Origin: Actinomycetota bacterium
Lineage (GTDB): Bacteria > Actinomycetota > Actinomycetes > Nanopelagicales > Nanopelagicaceae
DNA length: 8,739 nucleotides
Assembly (NCBI GenBank): GCA_947465365.1
Contig: CANIAV010000025.1
Coordinates: 1 to 8,739 of the forward strand
Direction of reading: 5' to 3'
This document shows, one piece after another, positions 1 to 5,081 of the stretch. The notes beneath the pieces were generated by a model. The model worked only from the letters and a program-made list of their open reading frames with translations, was not told the origin of the DNA and made no database searches. How positions within the stretch are numbered: position 1 is the stretch's first letter; each line of letters opens with the position of its first letter. The position numbers were made by a program, and so were the translations under genes.

Positions 1-162
1 GACCGCCATCAAAATATCGGAGATGGCTTTATCGGTATCGATCCATTTAAGGAGCTGCTTAAGCACCCTGCTGTTAAAAATGCACCGCTTATTTTGGAGA
101 CACCGGGTATGGAGCCAGAGCACGGTAAAGAGGTTGCCCTCCTTAAAGGTTTACGCGGATGA
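1..162 (+). CDS. nfo: Endonuclease IV (deoxyribonuclease IV), C-terminal fragment cut by window start
   Basis: The reading frame is open from base 1 to a TGA at 160-162 and gives the last 53 residues of the protein. They begin DRHQNIGDGFIG and continue to LILETPGMEPEHG, which matches the C-terminal part of the endonuclease IV (AP endonuclease family 2) TIM barrel. In E. coli Nfo the Asp and His of the DRH motif and the Glu of LET are metal ligands; here these are visible residues 1, 3 and 33. The family enzyme cleaves the DNA backbone 5' of abasic sites and repairs some oxidised bases, acting in the cytoplasm on the chromosome. About 80 percent of a normal ~280-residue protein lies upstream of the window. 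The stop codon overlaps the ATG of the following transporter gene (ATGA at 159-162), so the two are probably cotranscribed and translationally coupled. The assignment rests on these C-terminal motifs alone but is specific. Confidence 0.9.
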   Translation, partial: DRHQNIGDGFIGIDPFKELLKHPAVKNAPLILETPGMEPEHGKEVALLKGLRG

Positions 163-1019
163 ACGCGCGCCATCAACTGCAACTAAAACTTGCTCCGTGG
201 GCTCTCTTAACGGTCTCAATGGCGTGGGGTGCTTCGTTTGTATTGATGAAACCTGCGATCGAGCGCCAATCAGTAAATAGTTTTCTGGCAACTCGCTTCT
301 TTATCGCAGTCTTGGCGATGGTTGTACTCCGGCCGAGCGTTCTCAAGAAATTAAACCGTGACTTAGTTTTAAAGGGATCTATTGCCGGACTCTTCTTAGG
401 TTCTGGTTACATCTTTCAAACATTGGGACTGGCTCGAACCGGAGCTGCAATAACTGGATTTGTTACCGGACTCTACGTAGTACTAACTCCACTAATTGCA
501 GCGCTCTTCCTTAAGGAGCGAATTACGGCATTCACCTGGTTCTGCGTAGTTCTCGCGACCGTCGGATTAGCTTTGTTATCACTGCGGGGTTGGTCAGTCG
601 GAGTTGGTGAAGCCTTGGTATTTTTAAGCGCAATAGCTTTTGCCGCGCACATTGTGGCGTTAAGCAAGTGGAGTTTTGGTTTAGATACCTACGCGCTCAC
701 AATTGTTCAGCTAACAATTTGTGGAGTAATCACAGGCGCCATTGCACTTGGCCAAGGTTATGAAAAGCCGACTGATGCCGGCGTCTGGGGCGTTGTTATT
801 TTTACATCCATTATCTGTACTGCGATTGCCTTTATCGTTCAGACTTGGTCACAAGCACATATGACATCAACCAAGGTGGCGGTTATCTTGACTATGGAAG
901 TTGTCTTTGCTGCTCTCTTTGCAGTCGTCTTTGGCGGGGAATCTCTGACTTTGCAGGTTTCCCTCGGTGGCGTCATGGTCGTATTAGCTATGTATTTGAT
1001 CGTAATGAAAGAAGCATGA
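159..1019 (+). CDS. EamA/DMT-superfamily transporter (10 predicted membrane segments)
   Basis: This 286-residue, very hydrophobic protein has the two-repeat layout of EamA (drug/metabolite transporter) permeases. Membrane segments can be drawn at roughly residues 11-30, 41-58, 73-92, 97-117, 125-142, 150-168, 178-198, 208-228, 237-258 and 265-283. Typical family features are WGASFVLMKP in segment 1, GFVTGLYVVLTPLIAALFLKE across segment 4, and the matching EVVFAALFAVVFGGE in segment 9. The repeated hydrophobic-to-Glu ending of segments 4 and 9 reflects the internal duplication. The ATG at 159 overlaps the nfo stop by 4 bp and is preceded by AAAGG (145-149) at 9 nt. The threonine aldolase gene starts 12 bp downstream. 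The family includes amino-acid exporters such as RhtA and YdeD as well as many exporters of unknown cargo. Substrate and direction cannot be deduced here. Export of threonine-related amino acids is only a context-based guess. Confidence 0.88.
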   Translation: MNARHQLQLKLAPWALLTVSMAWGASFVLMKPAIERQSVNSFLATRFFIAVLAMVVLRPSVLKKLNRDLVLKGSIAGLFLGSGYIFQTLGLARTGAAITGFVTGLYVVLTPLIAALFLKERITAFTWFCVVLATVGLALLSLRGWSVGVGEALVFLSAIAFAAHIVALSKWSFGLDTYALTIVQLTICGVITGAIALGQGYEKPTDAGVWGVVIFTSIICTAIAFIVQTWSQAHMTSTKVAVILTMEVVFAALFAVVFGGESLTLQVSLGGVMVVLAMYLIVMKEA

Positions 1020-1023
1020 GAGG
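1018..1023 (+). promoter_or_regulatory. Ribosome binding site for the threonine aldolase gene
   Basis: GAGAGG lies 8 nt before the ATG at 1032 and overlaps the stop codon of the preceding transporter. This purine-rich Shine-Dalgarno-like site supports the chosen start and translation from a shared mRNA. Confidence 0.6.
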
Positions 1024-1031
1024 CTAACGCT

Positions 1032-2072
1032 ATGACTTCACCGATTGATTTACGTTCCGATACCGTTACTCGCCCATCACAAGCGATGCGTGAGGCAATG
1101 GCGCAATCTCCCGTCGGTGATGATGTCTATGGCGATGACCCAACCGTTAATGCCCTTGAAGAACGAGTCGCGGCAATGTTTGGCAAAGAATCTGGCGTCT
1201 TTACTCCTACCGGCTCACTAGCTAATCAACTTGCCATTCGCATGCTGGTGGCACCGGGTGAAGAACTCTTAGCTGAAACTAATTCGCATATCGTGCGCGC
1301 AGAGCTCGGCGCGGCAGCCGTCTTTAGCGGAATCACAACACGTACCTGGCCGGCGAAAAATGGTCTGCTTGTAGCAAAAGACGCCCTAGAAATAGCCCGC
1401 CCAAATTCAGGTCCGTATTTAGTATCAACAACTGCAATCGCAGTTGAAAACACCCATAACTTCGGTGGCGGAACTGTGCAACCACTAGATGAGATTAAAG
1501 CGCTACGTAAAGGTGCCGATGAATTAGGTCTAGCCCTTCATTTAGATGGCGCTCGTATTTGGAATGCTCATGTAGCAAGTGGCGTAGCGCTAAATGAATA
1601 CGGAAAATACTTCGACACCATCAGCGTCTGTCTATCTAAAGGCTTAGGTGCACCAATCGGTTCAATCATGCTTGGTAAGAAGGATTTGGTATCTAAAGCG
1701 CGGGTGTGGCGCAAGCGTTACGGCGCTGGCATGCGCCAAGTTGGGCTATTGGCCGGGGCGGCACATTACGCACTTGATAACAATATTGCTCGTCTTGCAG
1801 AAGATCACCGCCGCGCAAAGCAACTTGCAGTTGCAATTGCGGCAATTGATAAATCATTTGTAGACCCAGCAACAGTTGAAACAAATATTGTGGGCCTTGA
1901 TTTAGCTAGCGCGCCATACACCGCGGCCGAATTGGCTGCTCGTTGTCGTGAAGCTGGACTTTGGATCAGCGCTCTTGGTCCAAAATATGCGCGCCTGGTT
2001 ACTCATTTAGATTTCGATGACGAACAAGGCGCTAGCGCGATTGAAATATTAAAGCGCGCCCTCGTGGTGTAG
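1032..2072 (+). CDS. ltaE: Low-specificity L-threonine aldolase (PLP-dependent)
   Basis: The family enzyme splits L-threonine or L-allo-threonine into glycine and acetaldehyde, using pyridoxal phosphate in the cytoplasm. The 346-residue length is normal for bacterial threonine aldolases. The N-terminus IDLRSDTVTRPSQAMREAM and the following GDDVYGDDPTVNALE are highly characteristic. SGVFTPTGSLANQLA (about 54-68) fits the phosphate-binding region and His86 the position that stacks on the cofactor. HLDGARIWNAH (170-180) contains the Asp and Arg that contact PLP. Lys203 in SVCLSKGLGAPIGS is the expected Schiff-base lysine. The gene follows the EamA transporter by 12 bp and has its own GAGAGG ribosome binding site, so it probably belongs to an nfo-transporter-aldolase unit. 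It could supply glycine and one-carbon units or catabolise threonine. Related beta-hydroxy-amino-acid aldolases, for example for phenylserine, have the same fold, so the exact substrate range is inferred. Its 3' end overlaps the opposing methyltransferase gene by 24 bp. Confidence 0.93.
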   Translation: MTSPIDLRSDTVTRPSQAMREAMAQSPVGDDVYGDDPTVNALEERVAAMFGKESGVFTPTGSLANQLAIRMLVAPGEELLAETNSHIVRAELGAAAVFSGITTRTWPAKNGLLVAKDALEIARPNSGPYLVSTTAIAVENTHNFGGGTVQPLDEIKALRKGADELGLALHLDGARIWNAHVASGVALNEYGKYFDTISVCLSKGLGAPIGSIMLGKKDLVSKARVWRKRYGAGMRQVGLLAGAAHYALDNNIARLAEDHRRAKQLAVAIAAIDKSFVDPATVETNIVGLDLASAPYTAAELAARCREAGLWISALGPKYARLVTHLDFDDEQGASAIEILKRALVV

Positions 2073-2543
2073 TAACCACTCTTTCTTATTTAAACCATAG
2101 GCGTAATTACCGAGCGCTCCGCCGGTTTTAACAATGCGATGGCATGGCACAACTAAGGCAATTGCATTCTTGGCACAAGCAGATCCGGCCGCACGCACAG
2201 CAGCCGCAGATCCCGCACGATCTGCTAGATCTGCATAGGAGAGAGTTTTACCAGCTTTAACTTTACGCATCGCCTTCCATGCATCTTGTGAAAATTGCGC
2301 ACCAGGTTGGCGTACTGAAATTCCATTAATTGCTTCAATATCGCCTGCGAAGTAATCACTTAGTAAATCTGAAATTACCTCAATTTTAGATACTTCCTTA
2401 AAACCTCTTACATAATCTGCTTCGTCGAGGCCTTCTTTCAAAGCCTTAGCGCTGGAGAGATTTAAGCCCAACAGAATTTGATCAGCAGCAATTAAATTAA
2501 TGACCCCGATAGGAGATTTAAATTGGGAAATCTGCAGTGGCAC
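2049..2543 (-). CDS. ogt: Methylated-DNA--[protein]-cysteine S-methyltransferase (O6-alkylguanine repair)
   Basis: This is a suicide repair protein that moves the alkyl group from O6-alkylguanine in DNA to its own cysteine. From the start chosen here it has 164 residues, and the methyl acceptor is Cys134 in VVPCHRIV. Other family marks are TLSYADLADRAG with the conserved Tyr, the helix-turn-helix region AAVRAAGSACAKN with the Arg finger and Asn, and the C-terminal GALGNYAYGLNKKEWLLHHEG. There is no Ada-type N-terminal domain. The reading frame can extend to a TTG at 2577-2579, but neither start has a clear ribosome binding site. I prefer the GTG at 2541-2543 because it gives the usual MPLQISQFKSPIG beginning and lies 10 nt after the DAHP synthase stop, which suits reinitiation. 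The TTG would cause a 26-bp overlap. Its 3' end overlaps the threonine aldolase gene tail-to-tail by 24 bp. Function is secure; only the start is uncertain. Confidence 0.9.
   Translation of the reverse strand: MPLQISQFKSPIGVINLIAADQILLGLNLSSAKALKEGLDEADYVRGFKEVSKIEVISDLLSDYFAGDIEAINGISVRQPGAQFSQDAWKAMRKVKAGKTLSYADLADRAGSAAAVRAAGSACAKNAIALVVPCHRIVKTGGALGNYAYGLNKKEWLLHHEGAL
2064..2092 (+). terminator. Weak possible intrinsic terminator after the threonine aldolase gene
   Basis: GTGGT at 2064-2068 pairs with ACCAC at 2075-2079 around a 6-nt loop and is followed by a T-rich run, TCTTTCTTATTT. The 5-bp stem is short and spans the aldolase stop codon, and the whole element lies inside the opposing methyltransferase coding region. 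It is therefore only a tentative terminator. Confidence 0.25.
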
Positions 2544-2553
2544 ATTCGCTAAA

Positions 2554-3912
2554 TTAGCGATCGCGCAGCATTTCGGCAACTAAAAATGCAAGTTCTAGGG
2601 ATTGCGAGTGGTTAAGACGGGGGTCGCAGGCGCTTTCGTAACGTGTGGCTAAATCAGTTTCGGAGATCTGTTCTCCTCCGCCAAGACATTCAGTAACATC
2701 GTCTCCAGTTAATTCGATATGAATTCCGCCTGGATGCGTACCTAAGCCCTTGTGAACTTCGAAGAAGCCCTTTACCTCATCCATAACATCATCAAAGCGG
2801 CGGGTCTTGTAGCCAGTTGCTGCTTCGAAGGTATTGCCGTGCATTGGATCGCAGACCCACAGCACTTGCGCACCTGATTTTGTAACTCCATCGACGAGCG
2901 CAGGAAGGGCTTCGCGAATCTTGCCGGCACCCATACGTGTAATAAAAGTTAAACGACCTGGTTCGCGGTTTGGATCTAAGCGATCTATCAGGCGCAGTGC
3001 ATCATCGACTGTGGACTTTGGTCCCAGCTTTACGCCGATTGGATTGCGAACCTTTGATGCAAAATCAATGTGTGCACCATCTAGTTGACGGGTGCGCTCA
3101 CCTATCCATAAGAAGTGAGCTGAAACATCGTATGGCATTTGTGTGCGGGAATCGATGCGAGTTAACGCTTTCTCGTACTCCATAATCAAAGCTTCGTGGC
3201 TGGAGTAGAAATCAACTGATTTAAATGAATCAGGATCTACGCCGGCAGATTTCATAAAGTCGAGTGCGCGACCAATTTCGCGCGCCATTTGTTCGTAGCG
3301 ATCGCCAACTGATGAATCGCGAATAAAGCCCTTGTTCCATTCGTGTACCTGACGCAGATCAGCAAATCCACCCTGGGTAAAGGCGCGAACTAAGTTAAGG
3401 GTGGCAGCTGATGTGTTGTAGACGCGGACCATCCGGTTTGGATCTGGGGTGCGTGATGCTTCATTAAATTCGAGATCATTTACTGCATCTCCGCGATAAG
3501 CCGGAAGAGTTACATCACCACGAGTTTCAAAATCATTTGAGCGAGGCTTAGCAAATTGCCCAGCCATGCGGCCGACTTTTACTACTGGCAAGCTGGAGTA
3601 ATACTGCAGTACCGCAGCCATCTGCAAAATAGTTTTGATGCGATTGCGAATTGAATCTGCCGTTGCTGCGGCAAATGTTTCGGCGCAGTCGCCACCTTGT
3701 AGCCAAAATGCGCGACCTGCTGCAGCTTCTGCAACTTTAGCTTTTAGATCATCGCATTCACCAGCGAAAACAAGAGGTGGAAAAGATTTAAGTTCTGCGA
3801 CTGCTTTCTTTACGGGTTCTCCGTCTACTCCACCTGGCCATAGCGGTTGTTGCGCCGCTACTAGCCCAGGCGTGAATAGGTTCTCTAATGAACTCGGGGA
3901 TGAAGTAGTCAT
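2554..3912 (-). CDS. aroG: Class II 3-deoxy-D-arabino-heptulosonate 7-phosphate (DAHP) synthase
   Basis: The family enzyme joins phosphoenolpyruvate and erythrose-4-phosphate, the first committed step of the shikimate pathway for aromatic amino acids. The 452-residue protein matches the class II (plant/mycobacterial) type along its whole length. Visible marks are LQGGDCAETF with metal-ligand Cys76, VKVGRMAGQFAKPRS (Arg115, Lys122), WIGERTRQLDGAH (Glu272, Arg273), VKLGP (Lys295), Arg326, DPMHGN with His358, GGIHIELTG with Glu400, and ACDPRLN with Asp430. These correspond to the metal, PEP and sugar-phosphate residues of M. tuberculosis AroG. The N-terminus is about ten residues shorter than the mycobacterial protein, where this region helps form the effector-binding interface; whether feedback control is altered cannot be judged. 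The gene follows pfkA by 42 bp on the same strand. There is no Shine-Dalgarno sequence before the ATG. Instead TACTCT lies 7 nt upstream, a pattern typical of a leaderless actinobacterial promoter. Confidence 0.96.
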   Translation of the reverse strand: MTTSSPSSLENLFTPGLVAAQQPLWPGGVDGEPVKKAVAELKSFPPLVFAGECDDLKAKVAEAAAGRAFWLQGGDCAETFAAATADSIRNRIKTILQMAAVLQYYSSLPVVKVGRMAGQFAKPRSNDFETRGDVTLPAYRGDAVNDLEFNEASRTPDPNRMVRVYNTSAATLNLVRAFTQGGFADLRQVHEWNKGFIRDSSVGDRYEQMAREIGRALDFMKSAGVDPDSFKSVDFYSSHEALIMEYEKALTRIDSRTQMPYDVSAHFLWIGERTRQLDGAHIDFASKVRNPIGVKLGPKSTVDDALRLIDRLDPNREPGRLTFITRMGAGKIREALPALVDGVTKSGAQVLWVCDPMHGNTFEAATGYKTRRFDDVMDEVKGFFEVHKGLGTHPGGIHIELTGDDVTECLGGGEQISETDLATRYESACDPRLNHSQSLELAFLVAEMLRDR

Positions 3913-3919
3913 GAGGATA

Positions 3920-3952
3920 AGAGTAGTTTGCTTAGATAGTCTCGCGCGCGAG
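3920..3952 (-). promoter_or_regulatory. Possible leaderless promoter with 12-bp palindrome upstream of DAHP synthase
   Basis: On the minus strand TACTCT (3925-3920) fits the actinobacterial TANNNT -10 consensus and ends 7 nt before the aroG ATG, which would place the transcript start at or next to the initiation codon. A perfect 12-bp palindrome CTCGCGCGCGAG lies at 3941-3952, covering the expected -35 position. It has no following T-run, so it is more likely a protein site or chance than a terminator. The gene could equally be served only by readthrough from pfkA. Confidence 0.35.
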
Positions 3953-3954
3953 GA

Positions 3955-4980
3955 TTATCCGAAGAAGATCTCTGACTCCTTGTATCGCTCAATTGGCACA
4001 GTCTTTAGCTTCTCAGTAGCGGTCGCTAGCGGAACGCGAACGATATCGGTGCCATGTAGGGCAACCATCTTGCCCCAGTCGCCTTCAGATGCAGCGGTGA
4101 TTGCTTGCAATCCAAAGCGAGTAGCAAGAACACGGTCAAAGGCAGATGGAGTTCCGCCGCGTTGAATATGTCCAAGAACAGATGTGCGAGCTTCCTTACC
4201 GGTTTTAGCTTCAATCTGTTGTGCCAGCCATTCGCCGATTCCGGAGAGCTTTACGTGTCCAAAGGCATCGAGCTCTGAATCTTTAGTAATCATGTCGCCA
4301 TCTTGGGGAATTGCACCTTCGGCAATAACGATGATTGGTGCATAGCTGCTCTTAAATCGTGATTCGACCCATTCGCAGACTTTATCTACAGAGAATTTAA
4401 CTTCTGGAATCAAGATACAAGCGGCTCCGCCTGCGATACCTGAGTGAAGTGCGATCCAGCCAGCATGGCGGCCCATAACTTCAACAATCAGAGCACGGTG
4501 ATGAGATTCAGCAGTTGTGTGTAGGCGATCAATTGCTTCCATTGCGATATTAACTGAGGTATCAAAACCAAATGTGTAATCAGTGTTATTTAGATCGTTA
4601 TCAATTGTCTTTGGAACGCCGATTACCTTTACGCCAAGTGCATCTAGCTTGGTTGCAACACCGAGCGTATCTTCGCCACCGATTGCGATAAGAGCATCGA
4701 TGCCTTGATCAGCTAAATTCTGCTTAATGCGTTCTACGCCGTTTTCAATCTTAAAAGGATTTGTGCGAGATGAACCCAAGATGGTTCCGCCACGAGGCAA
4801 GATGCCGCGGGTTGTCTCTAGGTTGAGCTCCATTGTGTAATTCTCAAGCGGGCCTTTCCAGCCATCGCGGAAGCCAACAAATTCGTGGCCATATTCTTTA
4901 ACACCTTTACGAACTACTGCGCGAATAACCGCATTTAGACCTGGGCAATCTCCGCCACCTGTAAGGACGCCAATACGCAT
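3955..4980 (-). CDS. pfkA: 6-phosphofructokinase, pyrophosphate-type active-site signature
   Basis: The enzyme phosphorylates fructose-6-phosphate to fructose-1,6-bisphosphate in glycolysis. With the start at the ATG 4978-4980 it has 341 residues, typical of actinobacterial group III PFKs, and its numbering runs level with E. coli PFK through the active site. The N-terminal loop is GVLTGGGDCPGLNAVIRAV. IGGEDTLG places Glu103-Asp104 at the phosphoryl-donor site, and PKTIDND places Lys124 before the catalytic Asp127 and Asp129. MGRHAGWIA (169-177) binds the sugar phosphate, and IQRGGTPSAFDR is near 272-283. In this family Gly104 goes with ATP use, while Asp104 together with Lys124 is the mark of PPi-dependent enzymes, so PPi is the likely donor and the step may be reversible. 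A GTG 12 nt further upstream is in frame, but it forms part of the GTGGAG ribosome binding site and is rejected as the start. The gene is divergent from xylulokinase and precedes DAHP synthase. Confidence 0.93.
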   Translation of the reverse strand: MRIGVLTGGGDCPGLNAVIRAVVRKGVKEYGHEFVGFRDGWKGPLENYTMELNLETTRGILPRGGTILGSSRTNPFKIENGVERIKQNLADQGIDALIAIGGEDTLGVATKLDALGVKVIGVPKTIDNDLNNTDYTFGFDTSVNIAMEAIDRLHTTAESHHRALIVEVMGRHAGWIALHSGIAGGAACILIPEVKFSVDKVCEWVESRFKSSYAPIIVIAEGAIPQDGDMITKDSELDAFGHVKLSGIGEWLAQQIEAKTGKEARTSVLGHIQRGGTPSAFDRVLATRFGLQAITAASEGDWGKMVALHGTDIVRVPLATATEKLKTVPIERYKESEIFFG

Positions 4981-4986
4981 GAAAAG

Positions 4987-4992
4987 CTCCAC
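4987..4992 (-). promoter_or_regulatory. Ribosome binding site that fixes the phosphofructokinase start
   Basis: The minus strand reads GTGGAG here, with 6 nt between GGAG and the ATG at 4980. Using the in-frame GTG of this same motif as a start would add the residues VELF before the conserved MRIGVLTGGGD and would consume the ribosome binding site. The ATG is therefore preferred. Confidence 0.65.
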
Positions 4993-5029
4993 TTCAAAAG
5001 TTATAAATTCTTAGACCTTGGTAGGACTT

Positions 5030-5044
5030 AAAAAGATCGAAAAA
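5030..5044 (+). promoter_or_regulatory. Two A-tracts in 10-bp phase (UP-like or bent DNA)
   Basis: AAAAA occurs at 5030-5034 and again at 5040-5044, exactly one helical turn apart. Relative to a transcript start at the xylulokinase ATG (5082) they sit at about -52 to -38, the usual place of an UP element. The phasing would favour intrinsic curvature next to the palindrome at 5048-5059. Function is inferred from position only. Confidence 0.35.
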
Positions 5045-5047
5045 GTA

Positions 5048-5059
5048 GTCAACGTTGAC
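5048..5059. promoter_or_regulatory. Perfect 12-bp palindrome, candidate operator between pfkA and xylB
   Basis: GTCAACGTTGAC is its own reverse complement and has a central CG, as LacI/GalR-type operators often do; ROK-type repressors such as XylR also use palindromic sites. It lies in the 101-bp divergent region, about 23-34 bp before the proposed xylulokinase transcript start, over the -35 position. A bound repressor would block that promoter and might also affect pfkA. No regulator gene is present in the window. Confidence 0.45.
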
Positions 5060-5069
5060 AGGCACAGTC

Positions 5070-5081
5070 TAGCCTTGCCCC
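5070..5081 (+). promoter_or_regulatory. Probable leaderless promoter (-10 TAGCCT) of xylulokinase
   Basis: TAGCCT at 5070-5075 fits TANNNT and is followed by a 6-nt spacer, TGCCCC, directly before the ATG at 5082. No Shine-Dalgarno sequence exists upstream of that ATG. This is the geometry of leaderless transcripts common in actinobacteria. TTGACA at 5055-5060 is only 9 nt from the -10, so it is unlikely to be the working -35; a 17-nt spacing points to AGTCAA at 5047-5052. Confidence 0.45.

Noticed and set aside
3635..4165. 176-residue plus-strand open frame across the aroG/pfkA junction
   Set aside because: It runs antisense to two confidently identified genes and contains no recognisable motif; it is a shadow frame.
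4981..4992. Upstream in-frame GTG (4990-4992) as phosphofructokinase start
   Set aside because: It overlaps the GTGGAG ribosome binding site of the ATG at 4980 and adds four residues absent from the family's MRIGVLTGGGD start.
5055..5060. TTGACA as the -35 of the xylulokinase promoter
   Set aside because: It is a perfect -35 hexamer but sits only 9 nt from the TAGCCT box; at normal spacing the -10 would fall on the ATG. It is better explained as the right half of the palindrome.
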